Shown: piece by piece, positions 53,605 to 64,000 of the stretch
How positions within the stretch are numbered: the stretch's first letter is position 1
Layout: each line of letters begins with the position of its first letter
Origin: Prostheceraeus crozeri
Lineage: Eukaryota > Platyhelminthes > Polycladida > Euryleptidae
Assembly (NCBI GenBank): GCA_907163375.1
Contig: CAJQUW010003151.1
Coordinates: 1 to 64,000 of the forward strand
Length of the DNA stretch: 64,000 nucleotides
Direction: 5' to 3'
Notes under the pieces: generated by a model
The model's database searches: none
Told to the model about the DNA's origin: nothing
What the model saw: only the letters and a program-made list of their open reading frames with translations
Position numbers and translations under genes: made by a program

Positions 53605-54744
53605 TTAGATCAATGGATGTATGAAAGCAATTACATTAGTCTTTGGTTTAGGCGGGTCTAGAAGGCTGCTAAGCATCACTTCTTGCTCCGGTCCTTTTCT
53701 TTTGTATGCTTCAACAGCATTGCTTCGATGCCCAGTTCTTGATTTTATTAACTGCTCATCTACATTTTCTCGGAATAGCCTTGTCGCACATGTTACTTTG
53801 CCAGAATGTGCCGTGATGTATCCTTTGATATCGGCTATGGATGCGGCCTCTGGCAACAATTTTCTGATGGAATTGACTCCAACGGGAGAAGTGGCGAATC
53901 TGGGCTGGTCTGGGATAATGTTTCGCAGTGGTCGACGGTAAAATGCTCCCGTAAAAACACCCATGCTTCGAAACCGGCTCACGTAAAGTTTCAATATCTT
54001 ATATACCGATCGATTGTTATCGCTATCGTATTGTCGAACACACTTGTTTTGTATCTTGCGATCGCGGATTCCACCGGAAAAGACTTTGTTGCCGCGACCC
54101 GTGCACTCAACAAATTTCCCATGGTCGTCTTCTGAAAACGTGAATTGCTCCAGTTGCATCTGGCGATGCTCGTCGCACGCTCTGAGCCCGAAAACTTTAC
54201 AGTTGAAGTAAACGGCCCGCAATAGTCCATTTCCATCATGTAAGCATAGTTTCGCCTCACTATCCTCTGATATCGGATCAGCTCTCTTGTGATGGGATCC
54301 GATGCCCCGAGAAGTGAGATTTCTCATGCAGGCATCTAAAGCACGGACAAATTGCACAAAATTAAAATCCTCCTTATCCATTATATTGCAGTCGGGTCTT
54401 TCTTCTCGGATAAATCGGGCCAATCCGCAAACAATATTGTAAATAGTATTGGGAGGATACTCGGTTCCATCCTGCCGTCGGATCTCGAATATAAAATGTT
54501 TCAAGGCTCTTGAAATGTCAGCCTTTGGAGCCGTCCACAAATCTGTTAGTTGGGGAACCAAGTAATCATTTTCTTGTGTTGTGGAAGATTGTTGGTTTCT
54601 CCAAGTGGCCCAATCTTCATATAACTTTGTGCACCAGGAACTATTTCTAACGGTGTTCTTTGACCGTGAACATGAAACAACGCGATCAATGTCCTGAGAC
54701 GACGCAATGGAAAATCGACTAGCGTCAAAGCTGTGGTCTGCCAT
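53605..54744 (-). CDS. Crypton-type tyrosine recombinase
   Basis: One uninterrupted frame of 379 residues from MADHSFDASRF. The C-terminal half is a tyrosine-recombinase domain of the Crypton/DUF3504 (KCTD1, QRICH1, ZMYM) kind: VFGLRACDEHRQMQLEQF (first Arg), GYITAHSGKVTCATRLF (His then Lys where Arg is usual), IKSRTGHRSNAVEAYKR (His and the nucleophile Tyr). A TATATAAATAGG box lies about 45 bases upstream on the - strand. It could cut and join DNA strands; Lys for Arg may weaken activity. It may be a Crypton nested in the Chapaev-like element or a gene captured by it. Confidence 0.75.
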   Translation of the reverse strand: MADHSFDASRFSIASSQDIDRVVSCSRSKNTVRNSSWCTKLYEDWATWRNQQSSTTQENDYLVPQLTDLWTAPKADISRALKHFIFEIRRQDGTEYPPNTIYNIVCGLARFIREERPDCNIMDKEDFNFVQFVRALDACMRNLTSRGIGSHHKRADPISEDSEAKLCLHDGNGLLRAVYFNCKVFGLRACDEHRQMQLEQFTFSEDDHGKFVECTGRGNKVFSGGIRDRKIQNKCVRQYDSDNNRSVYKILKLYVSRFRSMGVFTGAFYRRPLRNIIPDQPRFATSPVGVNSIRKLLPEAASIADIKGYITAHSGKVTCATRLFRENVDEQLIKSRTGHRSNAVEAYKRKGPEQEVMLSSLLDPPKPKTNVIAFIHPLI

Positions 54745-54782
54745 TGTGATCAGATGTGCTTAGGGTAAAATTCAGAAATCCT

Positions 54783-54794
54783 ATTTATATATTA
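54783..54794 (-). promoter_or_regulatory. TATA box of the Crypton-type gene
   Basis: Minus-strand TATATAAATAGG about 45 bases before the ATG at 54744. Confidence 0.5.
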
Positions 54795-55684
54795 GTGATG
54801 AGAATTATTAACAAGTCAATCATTAAAGAATAGATTTCATATCAAATACAATCAGCAACTGCTTTATCAAAAGAAGACACTTATGAAAGAGTAACAATAC
54901 AACGCTATGAATTTGTATGGGCATTCATTCTGTCTATTCCCTTATTCCAACGCAACTAGGTGTGAAAGTCTTGACTGGCAACAGAATCTATTGTGTTCGC
55001 TGTTGTACAAAGAGATTATCAGCTATGTTATAAAGAAACGCTATCTTAGCGTATCTGGATAACAGAACAAGTTGAAATTACGGTTGCATTCACAATGTGC
55101 AATTACGAGCCATAGCAATCTTGGGTCAGATAATCAACAGATCAATCTATGCAGGCGGGCAGTGTTATTCTACTATAGCGCTAGAAAACGCTATCTTAGC
55201 GCTGTCATAGCGTTCGAAGTTAGAATAGCGTCACAAAATTGTGTTGAGACAGAGCCTTTCATACAAACTTCAGCGTGTGCAAAATGTGGAAATACCTTGT
55301 CAGACAGTCTGACGCTATCTGTGTTTCATACAACTTACACAAGCTGTGAGGAGCTCGAACACTATCTAAGAAAGTGATATCTATGGTATTTCTTTATTCA
55401 GCAGTTGAAACAAGTGAAATTGCATCAACTGCACTTACATGAGGACGCAATGCAAGTGATTTAGAACTTCATGTTGATGTAACTGAAACTACCACAGTTA
55501 ATGCATATGCATGGCCAGAGTGTAACAATCAACATGGGAGTCATTTTCTGACTTGATCATTAGCGAACGTTCTTCATCATCATTCTGTTCTAACATGTGT
55601 ACATGTGCACGCCTTGCTGACTCACCACGACATTCAACCGGATGACCGACATTCCTTCGTCGAGAAATCAGCGCGTGATTGCGA

Positions 55685-56760
55685 TTTGCTTGTCATTTTC
55701 ATCATGGCTCATCGAACTGCGAAGTTGACGCATGAAGAATGTCGTTCAATGGTCTGCATCTTATGCTTCAACGAATCAAAAGAATTGAGAAAGGTTACAC
55801 CACGAATTCTATAGATGATCGAAGAATACTGTTTAACCGGACTTGATCCATCTGACGAGCGTCTTCCATGCGCTATTTGCTCTACTTGTCGACTGTCTTT
55901 GGAATATATAAGAAAGATAATTTCAATTCGACTATTGAAATCTATGATCATTCAAAAATTTACGATACCCGAACTTGTTCATGCAATGTATGTGAAGTGG
56001 CACGGTCGAACATTAATCCAATTCAACATGGCATTCGGAGGAAGAGTCCTGGCCGACCTCGAGCTTCGTGTAATGATTCACTTGCGATCTCGTTGTTTTG
56101 GCCGATTTTCTAGAGGTTTGTCTCACAAATGTTGTTAATCTGACAGAAATGATTTGAAAAGGTTTGACAACACTGCTCATCCTCAAATAATTCGATCTTC
56201 ATCGAATCAGTCCTTGATGAAACTCATTCCTCCACCCGGCTTACGCATTCAGCTGTGTTTCTTATCGGCTGTGTAAATTCGTTGTACACCAGTCTTGAAA
56301 GAAAGTGGTCGAATGTTGTGCAGAGGGAAGCGTACCACGGTGGATCTTTCACCGGAAACAGTTACAGAAAGCTTTTGCATAACATTGAAGTTCTCCAAAC
56401 GATGTGTCCATCAGAATTTTATCCATACATTCGTGTTTTTCAAGCTCTTGAGAAAGTTGTGAATGCATGTTTTGGCCAAACATTATCCCCGAATTTCAAA
56501 ATTTGTATTGGCGAATTCAGAAAAGCATTCCTTCGCTTGGACGTCAAAGTTACACCGACAGTTCATTGTTTATTTTTCCACGTGCCGCCGTTTTGCGAAC
56601 TGAAAGGAACCGGGCTGGGGCCATGGAGTGAACAATCCGTCGAGTCATGTCATCATGACTTTTCTGAAACGTGGAAAAACTAAAATTATAGACACCACTC
56701 ACCCGAATTACGGGAAGAAACTACTTTCGGCAATTATTGCCTATAACAGTCGATATGCAT
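55685..56760 (+). pseudogene. Chapaev-like transposase relic
   Basis: Fragments in several frames parallel the transposase of 47822-49884: EECRSMVCILCFNESKEL and RLPCAICSTCRLSLEYI (N-terminal zinc pairs), TCSCNVCEVARSN (next zinc pair), YHGGSFTGNSYRKLLHN, ACFGQTLSPNFKICIGEF and GLGPWSEQSVESCHHDF (catalytic E region). Long internal parts, including the first catalytic Asp region, are missing and stops are frequent. It is dead. Confidence 0.7.
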
Positions 56761-57381
56761 AGCATTTTAATCAATAAGATTTATCATTGGAGTAAATGTT
56801 TCGCTCTTCATCTGTAAAAACGGGATTTTCCATTCCATATTAAGAAATATTCATATAATAAACTTAACTCCGTGCCTAGACAATAGAACTAATGAGAAAT
56901 TTAAAATTTGAAATTTCTCGAGGAATGTTTGTGAGCAGGTTTTCTAAAGATATTTTTATCAAAGTAAAAAATGATGAATATTTATACTATTCAACAACTC
57001 AAAATTTAAATTTTCTCTGGAATAGCTCAGTTAAAATTGGTAAGATTCCTGATATTTCTCAAGTGTGCTTACATGGTATGTTCAAAAAATGCAAGCAGAT
57101 TCTGTGGGGAATTTTTTATGAAAAATTTTTAGAATTCTCTTCGTAATTTGAATTTTCTCGAAAATAGCTCGATGAATTTTTTTAAAATTGACATTTCTCG
57201 ACTAGCCTATATGGACTAAGTACATGTATGTCCAGAAACTGCAAACAGTTTTACTGGAGAATTTTTTAGGTGATAATCAAATTCAAACCCACCGTGTGAA
57301 GTATTTCTGAAAATCTGAATAATATTTCAGAATATACAAATCAAACGCCAAACTCCATTTATCAACAATTCTGTCACCTTA

Positions 57382-60008
57382 AGGGGCTTTCACAATAGTC
57401 GTGCGACCTCTTTACGACTTCTTACGATCATGGTCGTAAGATCGATCGCATCTATCGCACGACCAGTCTCTTGCTGTCGCACGACTTCTCATGGTCTCCT
57501 GTAGTCGCATCTGAATTTTGTGCATGCACAAAATTCAGGCGCGACCACTTTCGGGATTCTAGCTCGCGCGATCGCTCGTGCAACGGTCGCGTATAGTCGT
57601 GCAACAGTATCAGAAGTCGCACGACCATCTTGCGACTACTTGTTTGCTTTCCTTCCAAAAGTATGCTTTGATGTGACCATCGTACGACTGAGACCATTGT
57701 GCAACAGTCTCTTGTACACGTGAGACTGGTCTCACGACTTCACGCCAATATATATGCCGCACATGTGCTATCAGCTTCATATCATTGTATCATGTCCTCT
57801 GTTCGCCCCCGTGACGTGCTGCGCTCACCTGATAGAGACATTGCTGTGTTGGTGCTTCTTATTCGACTTCGACGACGTAATAGAAGACGCAGAAGACGTT
57901 GGTGGGTCAAGCCTTGGATTGCGAAGCGTGAGGGGTTTGGCCAGTACCACACTCTGATGGCAGAATTAGAGCTGCAATCCCCAGAGGACTTTGTCAACTA
58001 CTTGAGAATGCCTCCGGAGATGTTCTACGAGATACTGACGCGCATATCCTCAAGAATCGAGAAGAATGGAAACTTCCGAGAACCTCTTGAACCTGGTCTG
58101 AAGTTAGCTATCACTCTTAGATACATGGCTACTGGTGCAAGCTACAAGACACTCCAGTATTCGTTCCGTGTTGCCCACAACAGTATAGCACTGTTCATTC
58201 CGGAGGTCTGTCAGGCCATAGTTGACGAGTACGAAGATCAGGTGTTTGCCTTCCCTAGGAACCCTGATGACTGGAGAGACATTGCAAGGAAGTTCAGTGA
58301 GAAATGGAATTTTCACCATATCTGCGGAGCTCTGGATGGCAAGCACGTGGCCATAAGATGTCCCAGGAAGTCTGGTACTTCTATCACAATTACAAGGGCT
58401 TCTTCAGTATCATCCTTCTAGGGTTGGTGGATGCTGACTACAAGTTCATCTGGGCAGACGTGGGATGCCAAGGTTCTTCTTCAGATGCGCAAATCTTCAA
58501 CAACGGACAACTGAGAAGAAAGCTGGAAGAGGGAACTTTGCGCTTGCCAGATCCCGAGCCTCTACCACATGATGACAGGCCAACACCATACTTCGTGGTC
58601 GGAGATGACGCCTTTCCCTTGCGTTCGTGGATGATGAAACCCTTCTCCCAGCGCCAGATGACGGACCAACAGCGGATATTCAACTATCGCCTATCCCGTG
58701 GCCGCCGTGTGGTGGAGAACAGCTTTGGTATACTTGCACATCGCTGGAGATGCTTGCTGACCACCATGCAGCAAGATCCGATCAGAGTCAAGGTCATAGT
58801 CATGGCAGCCATGTGCCTACACAACTTGATGCGACTGCAGCATCGTTCTTTGCAGACCGGTGACCTGGACCAACCTGTTGGTGACGGCAGCTTCATCCCT
58901 GGTGCTTGGCGAGAGACACAATTACACGACATTGCACATGTTGGTGGCGCTAACCAAGCCAATCGAGAGGGCAAGAGACTACGATTGTACTTGAAGGACT
59001 ACTACAACAGTGATGTGGGAAAGCTACCCTGGCAGGACAAGATGATATAAGCTCCTCGTGATATAAGCTCAAGTATTATATGATGCTATCTTCGGTAGCT
59101 GATTGTGTCTTGTTGTCTTTTAAAATAAGTTCTATCGGATTATTTATTTTGCTTTTATGTCACTAACAGGCTAAAGAGGGCCATAGGCTATACGAAAAAA
59201 GTCAGGGAAGTTTATTTCATTCATTAGAGGAAGCTGAAGTAGTCTAATAAAGTTAGTCTACGGTAGACTAAACTCTTGAAATCATTAACCCTTCTAGTGG
59301 GCACCCCATGACAATTGTCACGGATAGCGTAATTATGGCTTGTAGAAAATTTTCATTAAAAGCTACGGCATTGCCGCCTCGTGACTTTTAATTTCTACGT
59401 ATAGGGATGACTTTAACGTCTTCAACACTAGTCTAGCGTTTGCTGGCATTCCTCCAGGACTCATGTGTTAGGTTGAGCGTGTGCAGTAATCAGGCATCAT
59501 CATATTAGGCCTGCATCATGAAAAAGTACCCGTAGTAATAAGAGTAGTAGTAGTAATAATTTGCTTAATAGGAGGTGTGGTTTTAAAACAGCTAGTTTTC
59601 TGTCCACCCTGTTAGAAAAAACAAAGTCTGATATATAGAAAAATTAAACATGATAATTTTTTAAACATGATAGCGTACAACACCGTAGCAGTCAAGAGTC
59701 TAGGCTACCGATTGACGATGTCAAGGTGGCGACTGCTCGTGCAACAGTCACATAGTCTTGCGATCGGTTGTACGATTGACTCAGCCATCGAACAATGCAA
59801 TTTCTAGGTTGTGCAACTATCGCACGACCATGCGAGAGGTCGCACGACTGATCGTACAACAGTCTCCTTCGAGCATACGACTGTTGTGCGACTAGATTTT
59901 TCACTGAGACTATTTGTGCGACTGACATTGGATCGCTTCTGAGCGCTCGGTCGCAAGGTCACAAGGTCACAAGGTCGCATCTGTCGCACGACTATTGTGA
60001 AAGCCCCT
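57382..60008 (+). mobile_element. PIF-Harbinger DNA transposon, 2.6 kb
   Basis: The ends AGGGGCTTTCACAATAGTCG and its complement are flanked by TTA at 57379-57381 and 60009-60011. The subterminal 300 bp on each side are full of GTCGTGCGAC or TCGCACGAC words in both orientations. One transposase gene is present on +; the Myb-like partner gene of the family was not found. The element differs from the Harbinger remnant at 22472. Confidence 0.9.
57792..59050 (+). pseudogene. Harbinger transposase, one frameshift
   Basis: About 415 residues in two frames from the ATG at 57792 (MSSVRPRDVLRSPD). The N-terminal part contains a basic stretch (RLRRRNRRRRRRWWVKPW) and the usual YLRMPPEMFYEILTRISSRI. 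Catalytic residues: Asp in CGALDGKHVAIRCPRKSG, Asp in YFVVGDDAFPLRSWMMKPF, Glu in LSRGRRVVENSFGILAHRWR. The frame changes at about 58370-58380, between CPRKSG and WYFYHNYKGFFS, consistent with one lost base. Otherwise the gene is intact, so the copy is young but inactive. Confidence 0.85.
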
Positions 60009-60048
60009 TTACATAATCGGCAGCAATTCTTCTTCGTACGAAATGTGA

Positions 60049-60264
60049 GTGTTCAGCCAGGCTTCAGAGAAGCAGGATATTTTCCGTAACTGTAATAATT
60101 GGAGTGATGCGTTTTTTCAAATCGCTAGCGATGACGAAATATATATATACCCAAATTTATCCAAATTGGAAAAAGTCGCAATGTGCTTCGATGCTTCAAA
60201 TGCTAATACTGAGCGTGTGGCTTCATCTCTAATATCAAAATCCCACGTCATTTATTATGATTAA
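60049..60264 (+). pseudogene. Possible hAT transposase C-terminal scrap
   Basis: The frame reads DEIYIYPNLSKLEKVAMCFD and ASNANTERVASSLISKSH. This order (YPNL, a short helix, then S-N-A-x-x-E-R) recalls the hAT dimerisation domain. The match is short and no inverted repeats were found. It could be chance. Confidence 0.35.
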
Positions 60265-63115
60265 ATCCGTCACGATTTATGACGGACCGCTTGAACAAAT
60301 AGCTCCGTCTTGTTTTTGACTCAACTCCCATCGAAGAATTTCCTTATCAGGACGCCTACTTACATTGGTTCAGCTATCGTCCACCAAAGAAGAATGGATG
60401 GAATGGATGCCAGTTACTCGTCTCATGATGTCAAGACCTCGAAACCGGCTATTTCCATCCCGTGTTCTAGTTCATTGAGTCTCACAGAAATTGCAGAATT
60501 CGATAAAAGTGCAATAGGTGATGTTGGAAGTGATAGACAGCGATGAATTTGACGCTTTCACCTCATGATTGTTCAAGTTAATTGTTGAAGTTTCAAATAG
60601 TGTATTTTTTAATAAGCACTCATATACATGCCGTATTGCCGTTTTACTTCTTCCACAAAAATGAGGAATTCAAAATTTGTATGATGTGCCTACAATTTTG
60701 TTTTACATATTATAAGAAGTAAATAAATTTCAATTGAAGTAATTTCCTCTACGATTATACTTCGCAATGAAGTAATATTTTCGCACCCTAAAAAACACTG
60801 GAGGAGAGTGACGTCAAAGAAGATGCTTTTATTAAAGAAAGAAAGTAAAAACGCTCTTATGAACAATGAAATATCTTCACGGGATGATAGAAAGCCATTG
60901 TGATTCTACATTTCATAATGCGATGTAAATGCAGGAGTCGGTGGTGCGGATGTCAAGATTCCAAGATGCAGGATTTCGCATGCCGACCTACTTAGACTTC
61001 TGCAAAATGATTTACGTGGCTTGCTGAATTATTTTCTTTCTTTTATTGCGAAAAACGCCTCAAAATATGTATAAATTCTTAATTGTGCGACGTTTCGGAA
61101 GTCTTGATCACGTGCAAATGAACCAAATCAGACTTTCCAAGCATCAAAGTGCATATGCAAAATTTAACTGTGAATAATGTAAAATTTAAAGATATCTATC
61201 ACTACAATAATCTTTCTGCCAGGAAGGAGAAAAATACTTAGAATCAAGAAGTCTTGTTTAACCCAGCATCTGAAAGCATATTAAGAAAAGTCAATTATAT
61301 GGCAGTGCAAAAGTCTATGTACAGGGGAAAAGTAATTGATGATAGCTTTTCAAGCGTCATATCACATGGAGAGTAAAAATTAATTCTTCGGAGACTAAGA
61401 AGAGCGCAAAACTATGAAGGATAAAGTCCCCCTCACATCCATTCATTATATTGGCTTCCTTCTTTATTAAAATGGACTCGGCAGTAGTGCATTCGAACAA
61501 GGCCATTTTTCAGTTCGATCAGTTCCTCGTTCATTTTGGCAATTTTGGTCGCTCACTCAGTTCGCCGTTCTTTTTAATTTTGCGCTAAACCGTCAGTTTA
61601 TCGCTCAATTCTTTTCCGTTCACTTGGGAAGGCGGCAAATCTATGGCAATTTGCTTGTCGCATTTTCGGTTGATAATGTAATTTCGCTTTTCGGCCCTAT
61701 TAATAAGTGTTTCATTAAAAATCCTATACTTCACACTATCAATAACTTTTGTTTATTATTCTGTCCTTCATCGTTCTATCATTTTCAAAACAATTTGCAT
61801 TGTCTATTATTAACTACCCATATTTACAGTTGTAGAAATATTAAACTGCTACAAAACATGCGAAGTAGACTATCTATCTCACTCAGACATACTTAACTTG
61901 ACTTTGAATTGAAGCCAAATTCAATGTCAATTGCTCTCGCATCGTCACCTTCACATGTTAGCTTTTAGTGTTTTGTCAGAAGGCAATCTGTTTAATAATG
62001 TCAGTCAAATTGACCGCGGGTGACTGCTAACTATTCTCGCCAATTTGAAAACTAAATCTAAGAGTTCTCACTACAAAATTGATTAATAGATGAATTGTGA
62101 ATGTCAATTGTTGTCGAATTTTCATAAATTTTCAAGGCTATAAACTTTGATCACTTTTGAAAGGATGTGTTTTTTATGATTTTTATCCAATTCGAAAACC
62201 TAGTAATACTTAACGTGTGTGAAGTTGCCGCAAACACTCAGCGCAACCAATTTTATTTTAACTGTGTCACTTTAAAAAAATCACAACCACACAATGCGAG
62301 GTCGCTGTGTATGTGCCACCACTCAATTTCACGAAAATCAGCCTCCTTTGGCCATAAGACGCAATTCAAATTTCAAATTGTTTGTTCTGTGAATTTGGCG
62401 CAACCAATTTTTCCGACTTTCATAACATCAGTGCATCAAGCGACAAAACCCATTGCAAACGATGAAATATCCATGTCTAATTATGTGACGCGCAAAAAAT
62501 TAATAGAAATAATCAATCTTCATGCAAAAAATTAAGCTGAATTAAGCTTACAGCTTTTTCTGACAAATCCGTCAAATAAAGCATCATCTATAAGTAAATC
62601 AGGAGTAGAATGCTTTGCATCCTCTATTTAAATCTATTTAATATTGGCTATTCGATGTATAAGTAGAGAAGGCCTTTTAGCTAGTTAACAATCTAACTGT
62701 GTGGTACTATCAATAGCCTATAGAGAAACTAACTAATTTTGTTTATGTAGATTTGATATTCTTTTCCTACATATTTAGAAGTTTGAAATTGTCCGATGAG
62801 AATCATATCTTCAATTAATGAATTAACTGAATTGAAATGAAATAATTTAGAATGTAGGTCTAGTATTTTTGCACATGTGCAACATGTGATTGTTTTTTTT
62901 CTGTCATGTGAGATCTGGCCTCGATGGATTTTGCATTACAGAAACTTGGTTATGTAAGAATTAGATATATTTGCAACTTAAATTCTTGACAATTCTGTGA
63001 ATCAACGTGAAAATTGATTGATTGCGATAGATGCAAAGTGCTATCCATGTCAGCTAACAAAAACCATCAGCATGAGATTCTGCACAACTAAAGTTTCAAC
63101 ACTGCCTACAGATAC
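60265..63115. other. Non-coding stretch, nothing recognised
   Basis: AT-rich sequence with only short open frames and no motif, RNA gene or terminal repeat that I can support. Confidence 0.4.
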
Positions 63116-63811
63116 AGTCCGGCAGCCAGCACGAATTTCTGCAGGGAATTATGCCGAAAACGAGGCTTTCACAAAATGATGCACATCCTATGCCTACTGC
63201 GAATCTGCATCTCAGCCGAGTTCTAGTTAGATCATCTTCTTGTCAGACAGGAGGACGCAGATCGCAGCTTTTGGTAAAAGTGAAATTTTCCATGTTTTCT
63301 ATTATTAAGTGAAAAGTTCTGAGCCTCGAACCATAATTTTTGACATGGAATGTTTTCATGTCATTTCCTATGATGTACCTGTGCTATTATCATGTTTCTG
63401 ATCGGCGATGTATGCGAGAATGTGGCTATAAATGTGGATAGAATTGGTCAAAATGCTTGTACTAGCCGACGATAGGAGACTTGCCAAATCTGAAAGTGTT
63501 TAGTTTCATGACAAGGTTGCATGTACAATTGTACATGGTGGGAAATAACCTGAAGACATTCCATGTCAAAAATTATGGCTCCAGGCTTAGCACTTTTCAC
63601 TTATAGAGAAAGTATGGAAAATTTCACTTTAACCGAAAGCTTCAATCTGCGTACCATTAGATTTACTGTGTTTTCCATTGATCCTGTCTGACAAGAATAG
63701 GAACTAAATAGAACTCGGCAAACGCGCAGATTCGTGGTATAAGGTGCATATCATTTTGTGAATGTCTTATTTTCGGCCTTCACTGCAAAAATTCGTTCTG
63801 GCTACCGGACT
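63116..63811. mobile_element. Foldback (long inverted repeat) element, about 0.7 kb
   Basis: Left arm 63116-63400 and right arm 63500-63811 are imperfect inverted copies: AGTCCGGCAGCCAGCACGAA against the complement of TTCGTTCTGGCTACCGGACT, then shared CAAAATGATGCACAT, AAAGTGAAATTTTCCAT and AATTTTTGACATGGAATGT. The arms differ at many sites, so it is older than the Polinton. No coding capacity; a clear target duplication was not found. Confidence 0.7.
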
Positions 63812-64000
63812 AGAATAAAGATTGATTTGAAGTAGCACTGTAGCTCGATATCCACATTGACAGTGGCAGACGTCCTGACTGATGTGATAACAATTACACG
63901 AGTTTAGTCATACATTATGTTTGTCCCAATGATGACTAGCATATAACGTACAGGCCCTCTACTATAATTCTTGGAGCTATCTAAATGTCATAGTTGATGT
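63812..64000. other. Right edge, nothing recognised
   Basis: Short non-coding stretch without recognisable features. Confidence 0.4.

Larger units (their letters stand above)
52604..57296 (+). mobile_element. Second Chapaev-like transposon, 4.7 kb, carrying a Crypton-type gene
   Basis: Inverted repeats of about 320 bp: the left begins CACGATGGGCTTGAATTCGA and the right ends with the complement of CACGGTGGGTTTGAATTTGA. TGAA is duplicated at 52600-52603 and 57297-57300. Its transposase relic (55685-56760) is related to that at 47822-49884, but the inverted repeats are unrelated in sequence. A tyrosine recombinase gene sits between the left repeat and the transposase relic. Confidence 0.7.

Noticed and set aside
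59530-59580. AGT/AAT-rich microsatellite-like run as a possible element tail
   Set aside because: Lies inside the Harbinger boundaries and is too short and irregular to mark a separate element.
61624-62535. Open frames of 90 and 122 codons near the right side
   Set aside because: No motif, no neighbouring element ends, and lengths expected by chance in this AT-rich stretch.

Overview
The window looks like an invertebrate animal (metazoan) genome segment dominated by mobile DNA. It is AT-rich, has no operons or host gene that I can recognise, and carries many eukaryotic transposon families: Polinton/Maverick, mariner, PIF-Harbinger, Chapaev-like, Crypton, Penelope-like, non-LTR retrotransposons and a tRNA-derived SINE. 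A RAG1-N-terminus-like zinc module in one transposon suits a marine invertebrate, but the sequence alone does not give a species.

Layout. 1-12565 is a long tandem array whose right end is the same terminus as the Polinton further on. It encloses two blocks rich in a strand-biased GCCAA motif and a short block almost without G. 12572-15800 is a broken LINE, interrupted at 13063-14068 by a TA-flanked DNA element. 17218-19520 is a second broken non-LTR element, hit by a Penelope-like insertion (19538-20971) with an inverted duplicate and hammerhead-like motifs. 21161-23846 is a mariner with a Harbinger remnant nested inside it.

24084-46430 is a Polinton of 22.3 kb with 6-bp target duplications (AATATT) and terminal inverted repeats whose inner parts are the same repeat that forms the large array at 1-12565. 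Its left arm (24.9-27.6 kb) is non-coding and holds three diverged copies of a roughly 200-nt structured block plus a family of hairpins with a constant CTAT loop. PolB lies to the right on the + strand. Most other genes lie on the - strand: capsid proteins, protease, basic core protein, integrase, packaging ATPase, two RING-like proteins and an exonuclease-like protein. A short + strand cluster encodes a clear TBP-like protein next to a tandem pair that may be PC4-like. TATA boxes precede the outer genes, and an ATGCAAA motif recurs just upstream of virion genes, which suggests two classes of promoter. Two gene products (major capsid protein and integrase) are broken; most others look whole, so the insertion is probably young.

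46437-64000 holds two elements with CAC termini and 4-bp target duplications (Chapaev-like, 47122-51165 and 52604-57296), the second enclosing an apparently intact Crypton-type tyrosine recombinase gene. It also holds a LINE scrap, a tRNA-derived SINE, a nearly complete Harbinger (57382-60008), a possible hAT scrap and a foldback element (63116-63811). The rest shows nothing I can name.
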